From Flavobacteriaceae bacterium (lineage in GTDB: Bacteria; Bacteroidota; Bacteroidia; Flavobacteriales; Flavobacteriaceae): 56,674 bases of DNA. The DNA is taken from positions 1 through 56,674 of the forward strand of contig JAURMQ010000115.1 of the NCBI GenBank assembly GCA_030830625.1. The letters run 5' to 3'. The notes below the pieces were generated by a model. That model ran no database searches. It was not told the origin of the DNA and worked only from the letters and a program-made list of their open reading frames with translations. The position numbers and the translations under genes are program-made. Every line of letters starts with the position of its first letter. Positions within the stretch are counted from its first letter, which is position 1. This document shows, piece after piece, positions 30,520 to 40,603 of this stretch.

Positions 30520-33468
30520 TTAGAAATCAAAACTAACTGAAGTATAGTATAGACTGCCTATCCTACCTCCACCAAGTACACTCTGATATTCTTTACCTCC
30601 CAAGTTATTTCCTCCAACTTTAACAATCGCTTTTAATGAAGGTATCTGATAAGAGACTTGAGCGTCAATTACGGTTCTGGCATCAATCATACCATCCACA
30701 AACGAAGCTTCGTAATAGTACTCTGAAGTGTATCTGGAAGACAAGTTGAAAGACAACTTGTCAAAGTTACCCAATAATCCAGCTTTTAAGTTGTGCTCTG
30801 GAGTATTGAAGCCTGCCTCAAAACTTGATCCAGGTTTTGGGGTAAAATCAAGTTTATTATAATCGTAAACTAAGTTGAATATGAATTTTTTTGATAAAGC
30901 TTTAATCATTTCGGCACTCAATCCATAGGTCTTTAGCTCCTCATTTGAATTTGAATCGACTTGATAGATGGCAAAATTTCCTGTGCTTCTGTAGTTCGCA
31001 AGAGTGACACCGGGGTAGAAAGCAGGAACATAAACATCGGTAGAACCAATCTTGTCGCTGTAGTCGCTGTAATAGGCAGAAATATCGAAGGTAAACCCAG
31101 GTTTTTTAAATCTATATCCAAGGTCGATAGAGGTAATTTTTTCTGCTTTTACGTGTTTTAAATTCGACGCACTGCCATTCTCATTGTAGGAGTTGTTGAA
31201 TACAAAATCACCTGTAAACTGAAAAGGACTACCGTTATCCAAAACTACTACGCCATTATATCTGCTTATGTTATCAGGCGAAGATCCTAATAGGGTTACG
31301 TCTCCAGCAAATAGACCAATGTACTGATCTTGGTTGGTTGGGTTTCTAAATCCTGTTTGGTAGGAAATTCTGAAGTTTTGATTTTCATTAATATGAATTA
31401 ATGCTGCAAGCCTCGGAGTGTAATTTGCATCGAAAAACTCGTGTTTATCAACTCTAATTGATCCCGTCAGACTGACTTTGTCGTTCAAGACGTTAGTGAC
31501 CCCTTGAACATAAGCACCTGTTTCTGAATACTCTATAGGACCATTTACATCTGAGTAGATTGTCCCTTGTGAATTCAATCTTGTTTTTCTCATTGATCCC
31601 CCCACCAAAAAGTCAACATTTTTGGTTAAACCGGATAAGTCATAGTTTAATTCGTAGTTGTAGGTTTCCGTATCATCAAAAATACCTGCTCCTCCTCCTG
31701 TAGCTTGAACAACAGGGAGGTTTTTTGACGTAACTTTATTAAGCTCTTCTTCAAAAGCAGCAGTTCCTGGCTGAATCATCCCTTGATTGGCTGCTTGTCT
31801 GGCCAAGTTATGTAATGCTCCAGTTCCTCCTGGAAGCAACTGATTTATTGAAGTTCCACCCGTCATGATATGACCTCCTATTTCCCCAACCAAAGATCGA
31901 ATTCCATTAAATGCAAGCAATTGATCCATAGGGTTTCCTGGGTTTGGGGTGTAGTAGCCTTTCGCGGCAGCCAATGCTCCCATATAAGCGAGATTATAAT
32001 TGATAAACCATCCTTGATAACCCGAGTAGGCGTTTAAACCCAAAGCACTGAGGTCTATTTTATTAGAATTGGCTGAGTTGGCAATCAATCCCGCCGCTGC
32101 GGATAACTGATAACTGTCTCCATCTTGCTCTCTGGTATAATAAGTTCTAAAATTGAGACGTCCACTGTCTATTTGCAGTTTGTGTTGCTCAATTTGGATG
32201 TTTTTCATCGAATATCTTCCGAATCCTTGAAGGGGAGAATCTCCTCTACCAATTAAAGAAGTTACACTTACTTCGGTCTTTTCGTTGGGTCTGAAATGAA
32301 TGGCAAACATTCCTTTAGAATTTTCGGCATTATTTGAAATCAAATCACGATCCTTATACCCAGTACTCATTACCGCATCAAAATAATTGGGTTGAGCAGA
32401 TGAAATCGCTCTAAACCCACCCTGAGAAACAGGATCAGATGGGGTAAGTAATCCTACAAGTCCCCAAGTGTTTGAGCTTGGGAAGTACCTTTCTCCATAT
32501 ATGTTTAAACCGTTATAATCGGGGGCAGTCTTAGAATAAGAGGGATTAACTTCCCCCCCAGCAACAGCTTGATGGGAGTAATCTGCAGGCATCCATTCTG
32601 TTCCTATTTTATGATTTAAAGAAGCCTTTATGGCCCATTTCTCTCCAAGCTTTGTTGCAAGTCGCACCCCTACATCAGTAAAAGGATTACTCCCAGCAAC
32701 ATCTTGATCGGTTACCCCAGTTCTATAATATGCACTAATTCCTTCGTGCTCAAAAGGGTTTTTACTGTTCAAAAACATTATCCCTTTGTAGGCGTCAGCT
32801 CCATAGAGTGCAGAGGAAGGGCCAGGAATTACTTCCACGCTTTGTACATCCAATTCATTGAGCCCAATCAAATTCCCCATGGCAAAACCAAATAGTGGAG
32901 ACATATTGTTCATCATGTCAACCAGGGTTACAAAACCTTCATTGTAAACCGTGGCAAAACCTCTGGTCACAACTTGATTTAAAAACAGCCCTCCTTGTTG
33001 AAGCTGAATTCCTTTAATGTTTTCTAAGCCATTAAAAAAATCGGCTGAAGGGGTTTGCTGAATTTGCAGTGCACTGTATTTTTCGACAGTAATTGGGGAT
33101 TCAAAAATTCGTTGAGCAAACCTTGATGATGCTACTACGATCTCATCGAGAGAGTCACTCCCTGGAGCCAAAGAAATATTCAATGCAGCTGCTGCTGAGG
33201 ATACCTCTATCGATTTGGTTCCAAATCCCAAATAGCTTACTTCTAATGTAAGGGGAAGCTCTTGTTCGGTGGTGATGGAAAAATTTCCATCAAAATCAGC
33301 GGAGACTCCTGTGTAAGTACCTTTAACAACAATATTTACTCCAGGAAGCGGCTGGTTGGTTTCTTCATCGACTACCGATCCTGTAATCGTAGTCTGAGCA
33401 TAAATAACATTCAACAAGAGCACAGCACTTATGAAAGTTATCCTTTTAAATAACGTTTTTGTTTTCAT
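30520..33468 (-). CDS. TonB-dependent receptor with N-terminal carboxypeptidase-regulatory-like domain (SusC/RagA-like)
   Basis: 982 aa; TITGSVVDEETNQPLPGVNIVVKGTYTGVSADFDGNFSI; plug domain with VEVIPGPSSALYGADAYKGIMFL. No SusD-like gene adjacent. Confidence 0.9.
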   Translation of the reverse strand: MKTKTLFKRITFISAVLLLNVIYAQTTITGSVVDEETNQPLPGVNIVVKGTYTGVSADFDGNFSITTEQELPLTLEVSYLGFGTKSIEVSSAAAALNISLAPGSDSLDEIVVASSRFAQRIFESPITVEKYSALQIQQTPSADFFNGLENIKGIQLQQGGLFLNQVVTRGFATVYNEGFVTLVDMMNNMSPLFGFAMGNLIGLNELDVQSVEVIPGPSSALYGADAYKGIMFLNSKNPFEHEGISAYYRTGVTDQDVAGSNPFTDVGVRLATKLGEKWAIKASLNHKIGTEWMPADYSHQAVAGGEVNPSYSKTAPDYNGLNIYGERYFPSSNTWGLVGLLTPSDPVSQGGFRAISSAQPNYFDAVMSTGYKDRDLISNNAENSKGMFAIHFRPNEKTEVSVTSLIGRGDSPLQGFGRYSMKNIQIEQHKLQIDSGRLNFRTYYTREQDGDSYQLSAAAGLIANSANSNKIDLSALGLNAYSGYQGWFINYNLAYMGALAAAKGYYTPNPGNPMDQLLAFNGIRSLVGEIGGHIMTGGTSINQLLPGGTGALHNLARQAANQGMIQPGTAAFEEELNKVTSKNLPVVQATGGGAGIFDDTETYNYELNYDLSGLTKNVDFLVGGSMRKTRLNSQGTIYSDVNGPIEYSETGAYVQGVTNVLNDKVSLTGSIRVDKHEFFDANYTPRLAALIHINENQNFRISYQTGFRNPTNQDQYIGLFAGDVTLLGSSPDNISRYNGVVVLDNGSPFQFTGDFVFNNSYNENGSASNLKHVKAEKITSIDLGYRFKKPGFTFDISAYYSDYSDKIGSTDVYVPAFYPGVTLANYRSTGNFAIYQVDSNSNEELKTYGLSAEMIKALSKKFIFNLVYDYNKLDFTPKPGSSFEAGFNTPEHNLKAGLLGNFDKLSFNLSSRYTSEYYYEASFVDGMIDARTVIDAQVSYQIPSLKAIVKVGGNNLGGKEYQSVLGGGRIGSLYYTSVSFDF

Positions 33469-33560
33469 TAGTTATATAAATTTAAAGTATGAGTTTCTCG
33501 GCGTTGTCTTGGCATTTTGATCAACACAAATTGCTCTTTGTTTAGTTTGGAGTAAATATA

Positions 33561-35237
33561 CTACTTTTCGAATAAAACAGAACGATGGTCTTCATGCCAA
33601 GCTTTATACTTTGAAGAGTACATTTTCTCTACATTTCCCCTTTTAATCTTTAAAGTGGGGCCCAGAATTTTGTTTTGTTCTGTCCAAGGATCTTTTACGA
33701 TCACCAAAGTGGATATTTTTTTATAATTCTCCAGATCCAGATTGATCTCCTTCAGTTTTTGAGTCAACAATTCTATAAGTTCATGCTCAGGGAGGGCTTT
33801 TCCAATTTCCGATAGTTGAGCCAAGGCTATAGGCTGAGGCAAACCCAGACCTGTAACACAGACTTCTTCCAAAGGCTTGATGGTTCCAAAGAGATTTTCT
33901 AAGGTCAACGGTTCGATGAATTTCCCCTTGGAGGTTTTAAAGCTGTCGGCTACCCTGCCGGTAATATATAAATAACCGTCTTCATCCAAATGACCTTTGT
34001 CACCGGTGTGAAGCCAACCCTCAACAAGAGTTTCTTTGGTGAGTTTTTCATTTTTATAATATCCGTCCATTACAAAAGGACCTCGCATGAGGACTTCCTT
34101 TGTGTTTTGGTCTATTTTGATTTCGACTCCACATTGAGGTTTTCCAACGGAAGCGGATTTTTCAAAATCACGTCCATCTACCTGAGTACAAATGGCACAA
34201 TTTTCGGTCATACCATAACCATTGGTAATGTATATGCCTAACTTCCTAAACCACTTGATCTGAGACAGAGGAATGGGAGCCGAACCAGAAACGGTGGATC
34301 TGGCCCTTGTGAGTCCTAAATTTTTTTTCAGCTTTCTTTTAATCAAGGTCGAAACCAATGGGATTTTAAGTAATATGTCAAGTTTTTTTTGGGGCACTTT
34401 TGCCAAAATCCCCAATTGAAATTTGGTCCATATTCGGGGTGCAGCAAAAAAGACATGAGGTTGAATTTCTTTTAAGTTGGCGGCAAAAGAGCTGATGGAT
34501 TCAACAAAAGACATGGACCCGCCAAAACGCAAACACACATGCTCTACCACCACACGCTCTACAATGTGATTGAGGGGAAGGTAGGAGATAAAGTCGTTGT
34601 TTCCTGAAAAATCAATTTTTAGTGGGTTGAGCTGTTCGGTAATGATTTTTGTTTCGTCCAAAGCCAAATAAGACAGTTCAACACCTTTGGGGTTTCCTGT
34701 AGTCCCCGAAGTGAAGATGATGGTCCATAAGTCAGAAAGTTTAGGAATGTGAATCTTTTGTAAAGGTTCATGGCGGTTGAGAAAAGCAAACCATTCTTCT
34801 CCTCTATCTACAGCCGAACAAGCCTCGTAATGTGGAAATCTAACCACCGGAAGTTCCTCCGGAATATGGCTTTTTATATCATTCCACGTTTCGATTTTTC
34901 CTACAAATAAGAGGTCTACATCTCCAAAGTCCAATAAAAACTCCAACTCCTCTCCTTTCAGTGAAGGGAAAAAAGGGATGGATACATACCCTGCCATCAT
35001 AATGGCGATATCGGCAATGATCCATTCTCTACAGTTTTTTGAAATCAGGCCAATGTGTGCTTTTTCTTTTAGCCCAAGAGACTTGAGCCCAGTAGCTAAT
35101 TTTCTGGCCATTTGACCCACCTCTGCCCAGGTGTATTCTTCCCATCGATCCCCAAAGGGTTGTCTGAGAAAGGGGCGGTCGTGGAACTTCTTTTCCCACT
35201 CATAAAATTTGAAATCAAACGATTGGCTATTACTCAT
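33561..35237 (-). CDS. AMP-binding long-chain acyl-CoA ligase
   Basis: TIIFTSGTTGNPKGVELSY; ITNGYGMTENCAICT; GWLHTGDKGHLDEDGYLYITGRVADSFKTSKGKFIEP. Confidence 0.92.
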   Translation of the reverse strand: MSNSQSFDFKFYEWEKKFHDRPFLRQPFGDRWEEYTWAEVGQMARKLATGLKSLGLKEKAHIGLISKNCREWIIADIAIMMAGYVSIPFFPSLKGEELEFLLDFGDVDLLFVGKIETWNDIKSHIPEELPVVRFPHYEACSAVDRGEEWFAFLNRHEPLQKIHIPKLSDLWTIIFTSGTTGNPKGVELSYLALDETKIITEQLNPLKIDFSGNNDFISYLPLNHIVERVVVEHVCLRFGGSMSFVESISSFAANLKEIQPHVFFAAPRIWTKFQLGILAKVPQKKLDILLKIPLVSTLIKRKLKKNLGLTRARSTVSGSAPIPLSQIKWFRKLGIYITNGYGMTENCAICTQVDGRDFEKSASVGKPQCGVEIKIDQNTKEVLMRGPFVMDGYYKNEKLTKETLVEGWLHTGDKGHLDEDGYLYITGRVADSFKTSKGKFIEPLTLENLFGTIKPLEEVCVTGLGLPQPIALAQLSEIGKALPEHELIELLTQKLKEINLDLENYKKISTLVIVKDPWTEQNKILGPTLKIKRGNVEKMYSSKYKAWHEDHRSVLFEK

Positions 35238-35445
35238 TTCTCTTGTTTTTTTATTATTCTTTTGGGTACAAAAGGATCTCCCTAATTAAAATTGAAAATT
35301 TAATTGATTAATATAACCAAAAATATAATCAAATGCTATTTCCAATAGGGCCCAGAAGTTAGACTCTATTTATTTTTGTTAAATTGTGGTAGAAGTACGG
35401 TCACTATGAAATGTCAAATATTTGAAAAACGACGCCTTTAGCCGA

Positions 35446-36486
35446 ATGAAAAAACTGTTTTATTATTTCGTAAAGTACACGGCTAAGTTGGCCAGTCACT
35501 GTTATTTCAGAGAAATTAAAATTTACGGACTCGAAACCCTCCCCAAAAAGGGCGGGGTCTTGTTTTCCCCCAACCATCAAGGGGCTTTTTTGGACCCTCT
35601 TTTGGTGGGATGCAATATCCCAAAAGGGGTTACCTCGTTGACACGGAGTGATGTTTTTGGAGGGCCATTACAATGGTTTTTGGATGCCTTAAAGATGTTG
35701 CCCGTTTACAGAATCCGAAATGGTTATGCCAATCTTAGAAAAAACGATATCATTTTTGAAAAATGCAAGAAACTCCTTTCAGAAAATCAGTGGATCATGA
35801 TGTTTTCTGAAGCATCACATCACAGTGAATACTATCTGCAATCCTTATCCAAAGGCAGCAGTCGATTGGCCTATGAGGCTCAGGAGATATCCAAAGATCC
35901 CATTTACATTGTTCCAGTAGGCATCAATTATGGAGATCATAAAAATCCCTATTGTGATCTTCATTTGGTTTTTGGTCCACCCATTGCGATAAGTCCTTAT
36001 TTTGAAAGAGAAGAGGAAAAGCCTGCTGTAATTAATGCCATCAGGGATGCCCTAAGAGTGGCGATGAAAAAATGCATATGGCTTCCTGAAAATGACGAGC
36101 CCTATCTGACTCGAAAACAATTGATTCACAGAGGAAACACACGCCTGTCTTTTCGGGATATAAAAAAAGGTATTGAAGATCTAAGTCTTACCCCCAAAAA
36201 AAGCAAGCAGGTAAAAAAATGGCAAAAAGGATTCATGGGTTTAGTTTCGATTCCCAACCTCCCTCCTTTGTTGGTTTTAAAAAGAATTCTGGGACTATTT
36301 GAGGATATTGTGTTTTACAGTTCGATCAAGATGTGTGCTGGATTGATATTATTCCCTGTTTGGTGGATCACTGTTTTTCTATGCAGCCAATTATGGTGGG
36401 ATTGGGAAATGGGCATTCTTCTTTCAGCTTGCTGTGTGGTCTTATTATATTTTAGGCAATTATTATCCAATAAATTTTTATCATAG
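35446..36486 (+). CDS. Lysophospholipid acyltransferase family protein
   Basis: LFSPNHQGAFLDPLLVG (NHxxxxD variant), IMMFSEASHHSEY, IVPVGINYGDH; C-terminal TM segments. ATG 35446 preferred over TTG 35422. Confidence 0.85.
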   Translation: MKKLFYYFVKYTAKLASHCYFREIKIYGLETLPKKGGVLFSPNHQGAFLDPLLVGCNIPKGVTSLTRSDVFGGPLQWFLDALKMLPVYRIRNGYANLRKNDIIFEKCKKLLSENQWIMMFSEASHHSEYYLQSLSKGSSRLAYEAQEISKDPIYIVPVGINYGDHKNPYCDLHLVFGPPIAISPYFEREEEKPAVINAIRDALRVAMKKCIWLPENDEPYLTRKQLIHRGNTRLSFRDIKKGIEDLSLTPKKSKQVKKWQKGFMGLVSIPNLPPLLVLKRILGLFEDIVFYSSIKMCAGLILFPVWWITVFLCSQLWWDWEMGILLSACCVVLLYFRQLLSNKFLS

Positions 36487-36648
36487 TTTTTCTTTATAAT
36501 TGACCCTAAATTTCGACTACATCAAACAATAAATATAGTAAATATATTTATATATAGTTTCTGTCTATAGTATACGACAATATTATTGTATATTATTATG
36601 ATTAGGGTTTTCAGGGGTAATGATCGCTCGAGTTGGAGAAGCTGAGCG

Positions 36649-38481
36649 CTATTGCTCTGTATAGAAGATCTCAAGCTTTAACCCTCCCTCAGGGTGATTT
36701 TGGCTTTCCGAACCATGAAGAATGACTCCTTTTGGATTGAGGACTGCAGTAGCAGGATAGTTGATGAATTGTTCCCCTGCAGTCTGAGCTCTTTTAAAAT
36801 TCAATGAGGAAAATCCATTGGAAGGCACTAAGGCTAAACTTATATTGGTGGAGTCTTTTTTAATCAATCGATTGATATGGTCGGTTATCCTGAATTTGTA
36901 TCGATAGGGTCGATCGGCATCATCAAGTTCCAATATTCCGCCATAGATGTACTTGTCTCTGTTCTTCAAAGAAACGTTTTCTGTATTGTCAATACTGAAG
37001 TCGCTCAAGGGAAAGCCGGTTTTGTACTTGTATAAATAAAGTCGATCCGGAAACTGAGATTTCTCAAGTGAGCTGTATTGATCTTGATTGATATACAACA
37101 CCACATTTGCTTCATTGATCAACCATTGATTTTCTCTTAACATATTCAACAACTGGTCTTCTTCGCTTTCTTTCTCAAACAGTCTCAAAGTGGAAAACAA
37201 TCCATTGCCGCTGAGGTATATATTTTCTGAAGGCTTAAGAAGTTCCCCTGCCGCGATTTCTTGGTCAACCCGACTGTTGATATTGTCCGTTTTTATGGTG
37301 CTGAAGTGCAGCCCAAAATTCAAAATAAAAGTTTTTGACCGTTGACTTTTCACGTCATCAGCGGTATTAGTGGGCGTAGAATTGGTATCGACATGATCGT
37401 AGGTGTACTCAATTCTTATTAATGCATTGGCGATGTCGAGTAACATATACAAATCCTCATTAGAAGGGTCTGCCTGAATGATGAGCCCCCTAAGGTGCTG
37501 AGAAAAGCTATCGCTGTTCGAAAAAACCGCATCTCCTTCTTTGTCCAATATTTTTTTCTGGAAAAAATCTTTGTCTAAAGGAACTCTGATTCTGGGTGTG
37601 AGTCGGACGGCTACGGTTTGCCGCTCGTCCACATCTTCGGTCTCAGGATTGTCTTCCGTATAATTGAAGCGTAACTCTTCCAGATTGAGCTGATAAGAAT
37701 CGTTGTGAAGTGTTTCGCCATAAAAACCCCTTTCATAAAAATCGGTATTGGAAAAGAATTTCGATTCCTTTTCAAAATCGGCCGCTGGGTCGTACTGAGA
37801 CAAATAATATTTTAGCTCATAAACTTTTAAGCCAAAGGGGGCCTGTCGATTTCCATATACGGAATCGATTTCATAAACTTGATTTTCATACTCATAGGTC
37901 TTGTTGTCCAAGTCTACATCGTCCAAAATACCATCCCCATCACTGTCGTCACTCAAAGGGTTGAGGTTGGCAACCGTTTCATTATAATCTGTAAGTCCAT
38001 CGCCATCGGTATCACTGTCTCGATCCAGAGGATCGATATCTAAAGCATCGATAACCCCATCGCCGTCTTGATCATTGGTGTTGTTGAAAAAAGGTATTTC
38101 GAGAAATACTCCGGAAACGGTTTCTTTTTCATCGATTACGGCAGGATCTTCATTGTCTCCCTCGTTCTCTCTCTGCTGAGAGTAGTTGCCAAAAGTAGGG
38201 TTGGCGGACGCTACAAGTTTGGCAGTAATACTGGCCTCTGAAGTTCCTAAACCCGGCAATTCTAATTTCCCTAATTGAGCCAAAGGCAGTCCATCTGTCT
38301 GATAATAATTGACCTTGTTTTGATAGGAGTAAATAGGGGCAACATAGGTTTTGGTATGGAGAGCCGTTCCCAAAAGAAGTTCGGATCCTACAGCATGATA
38401 ATCTTTATCGCAAGAAATAATGACTAACGATATTGACAAAAGAACAGTCACACGATTGATGAACATCCTCAATGAATACAT
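36649..38481 (-). CDS. DUF4270-type lipoprotein carrying thrombospondin type-3-like calcium-binding repeats
   Basis: LVIISCDKDYHAVGSELL lipobox; DQDGDGVIDALDIDPLDRDSDTDGDGLTDYNETVANLNPLSDDSDGDGILDDVD. Confidence 0.85.
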   Translation of the reverse strand: MYSLRMFINRVTVLLSISLVIISCDKDYHAVGSELLLGTALHTKTYVAPIYSYQNKVNYYQTDGLPLAQLGKLELPGLGTSEASITAKLVASANPTFGNYSQQRENEGDNEDPAVIDEKETVSGVFLEIPFFNNTNDQDGDGVIDALDIDPLDRDSDTDGDGLTDYNETVANLNPLSDDSDGDGILDDVDLDNKTYEYENQVYEIDSVYGNRQAPFGLKVYELKYYLSQYDPAADFEKESKFFSNTDFYERGFYGETLHNDSYQLNLEELRFNYTEDNPETEDVDERQTVAVRLTPRIRVPLDKDFFQKKILDKEGDAVFSNSDSFSQHLRGLIIQADPSNEDLYMLLDIANALIRIEYTYDHVDTNSTPTNTADDVKSQRSKTFILNFGLHFSTIKTDNINSRVDQEIAAGELLKPSENIYLSGNGLFSTLRLFEKESEEDQLLNMLRENQWLINEANVVLYINQDQYSSLEKSQFPDRLYLYKYKTGFPLSDFSIDNTENVSLKNRDKYIYGGILELDDADRPYRYKFRITDHINRLIKKDSTNISLALVPSNGFSSLNFKRAQTAGEQFINYPATAVLNPKGVILHGSESQNHPEGGLKLEIFYTEQ

Positions 38482-38484
38482 TTG

Positions 38485-39291
38485 TTATTTTAAAATATGG
38501 TTAGCGTAAAAATGGACAAAGGCATCTTTTTTTTGAGATTCTTCATGACTCAATCCAGGGATTCCTTTTTCTTTTGAGAAAGCTTCAATTGATTTTGGAG
38601 TTTCGCCATCGGCAATGACATAGCCGTCGGAAAAGTTCAAACTCAATTGCGCTAAATTTTCAAAATGAGACTCTTTCAGAGGTTTTAAAAACTCAGCCGA
38701 TATGTCGTCGAAAGCAACTTTTTTGTGAAATTGATCGGAGAGTACCCCTTCAAAATCTTTAGCATACACCGAAGTAATGATTTTACTGTTGGCAAAGATG
38801 GGTTCGTCTTTGTAGTATGTATTGAGGTAAAGGGGGAAAAGACTGGTAAACCATCCGTGTAAGTGAATGATATCGGGGGGCCAGTTTAATTTTTTTACGG
38901 TTTCGATGACTCCTTTGGTGAAGAAAATCATCCTTTCGTCATTATCGGCGAAAGGCATTTGCTTGTCATCTTTTAATATCGCACGCCTTTTGAAATACTC
39001 CTCATTGTCAATAAAATAGACTTGCATTCGCTCTTTAGGAATAGAGGCAACCTTGATGATCAAGGGCATATCAACGTCATTGATGACCAAATTCATTCCG
39101 GAAAGACGAATCACTTCATGCAGCTGATGTCTTCTTTCGTTGATCAAACCATAGCGAGGCATGAAGATCCGGGTTTGACCTCCGTGATCGTTTATGTTTT
39201 TTGGTATTTTAAATGAACTGATCGCTTGATTGGTCTGCGGCAGGTAAGGAACCACTTCAGACGAGATATTCAGAACTTTTTTGTCTTTCAT
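38485..39291 (-). CDS. Glycogen/starch synthase N-terminal-domain-like protein (GT5-like, truncated form)
   Basis: KVLNISSEVVPYLPQ...DIIHLHGWFTSLFPLYL; about 268 aa, lacking the C-terminal Rossmann half. Confidence 0.82.
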   Translation of the reverse strand: MKDKKVLNISSEVVPYLPQTNQAISSFKIPKNINDHGGQTRIFMPRYGLINERRHQLHEVIRLSGMNLVINDVDMPLIIKVASIPKERMQVYFIDNEEYFKRRAILKDDKQMPFADNDERMIFFTKGVIETVKKLNWPPDIIHLHGWFTSLFPLYLNTYYKDEPIFANSKIITSVYAKDFEGVLSDQFHKKVAFDDISAEFLKPLKESHFENLAQLSLNFSDGYVIADGETPKSIEAFSKEKGIPGLSHEESQKKDAFVHFYANHILK

Positions 39292-39392
39292 ATACTCTCT
39301 ATTTATCAAGGAGGCAAAAGTTTTGCGAAATTACAAAAATTAAACGGAATATGTTGAATTCTGTATCTTTAGGGCTGTTAATTTTTTACTAA

Positions 39393-40232
39393 ATGGAGGT
39401 TTTCGACTCTTCCCTGTCCTTAGTTAAATGTTTGTCCAACAAGCCTCGACCTCTTGGAATGGTTCCCACCATGGGGGCCCTTCATCCGGGTCATTTTTCA
39501 TTGATTGAGAAAGCAATGGAAGAAAATCAAACGGTATTGATTAGTATTTTCATCAACCCTACTCAATTTAATGATCAAAATGATTTTGAAAATTACCCCT
39601 TCCAAATTGATTCTGATTTGGAAAAAATAAAAAAGTACGGAAACAAGACATTTGTTTATGTTCCCAAAGCATTCGACATATACGGCGATAGAGTGCAGTC
39701 CAAATCTTTTGACTTAAATGGACTGGATGTGATGATGGAAGGGGAGAAAAGAGCGGGCCACTTTCAAGGAGTGGCCACAGTGGTGTCGTATTTCCTTGAA
39801 ATATTCCGCCCAAATCATGCTTATTTTGGAGAAAAAGATTTTCAACAGCTTCGCATCATAGATCATATTACACAATCAATGGGCTTGAAGACCAAAATCA
39901 TAGGATGCCCCATTGTAAGAGAAAGCGATGGACTCGCTATGAGTTCTCGAAACAGCCTGTTGACTTCCGAAGAGCGAAAACTAGCTGTTAAATTATTTGA
40001 AGGGTTACAGTTTGCGAAGTCCCATGCGAAAAAGGTTCCCTACCGAGCGCTTAAAGAAATGGTAGCGGCTTGGTTTGACAATTACGATGATTTGGCATTG
40101 GATTATTTCCAAATAACCGACCCAAAAACCCTAAAAGAAATTAGTTTTGACGAGCCGCTTACTAAAGGAAGAGGTTTTATCGCTGCCCATTTAGGAAAAA
40201 TTAGGTTGATTGATAATTTGGATATGTCTTAA
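39393..40232 (+). CDS. panC: Pantoate--beta-alanine ligase
   Basis: GMVPTMGALHPGHFSLIEKA; FINPTQFNDQNDFENYP; YFGEKDFQQL; MSSRNSLL. Confidence 0.96.
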   Translation: MEVFDSSLSLVKCLSNKPRPLGMVPTMGALHPGHFSLIEKAMEENQTVLISIFINPTQFNDQNDFENYPFQIDSDLEKIKKYGNKTFVYVPKAFDIYGDRVQSKSFDLNGLDVMMEGEKRAGHFQGVATVVSYFLEIFRPNHAYFGEKDFQQLRIIDHITQSMGLKTKIIGCPIVRESDGLAMSSRNSLLTSEERKLAVKLFEGLQFAKSHAKKVPYRALKEMVAAWFDNYDDLALDYFQITDPKTLKEISFDEPLTKGRGFIAAHLGKIRLIDNLDMS

Positions 40233-40249
40233 ATCATTAAATTTGCCGC

Positions 40250-40600
40250 GTGCTGATAGAAGTAATTAAATCAAAAATTCATAGGGTCAGAGTAACTGAT
40301 GCCGACTTGAGCTACATTGGTAGCATCACGATTGATCGTGATCTGATTGATGCCGCCAATTTTTTGGTAGGTGAAAAAGTTCAGGTAGTCAACCTTAATA
40401 ATGGTGAACGACTGGAAACCTATATCATCGAAGGAAAAAGAGGGACCGGAGAAGTTACCCTCAACGGACCTGCTGCCAGAAAAGTTCAAAGAGGAGATAT
40501 CATCATCATCATTGGATACGCGCAAATGGAATTTGAAGAGGCTAAGAATTTTCAGCCTACTATAATTTTTCCTGATGAAAGTACCAATCGCTTAACCTAA
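40250..40600 (+). CDS. panD: Aspartate 1-decarboxylase
   Basis: [23 protein letters not shown] (pyruvoyl Gly-Ser cleavage site is IGS); [32 protein letters not shown]. Confidence 0.96.
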   Translation: MLIEVIKSKIHRVRVTDADLSYIGSITIDRDLIDAANFLVGEKVQVVNLNNGERLETYIIEGKRGTGEVTLNGPAARKVQRGDIIIIIGYAQMEFEEAKNFQPTIIFPDESTNRLT

Positions 40601-40603
40601 GTT

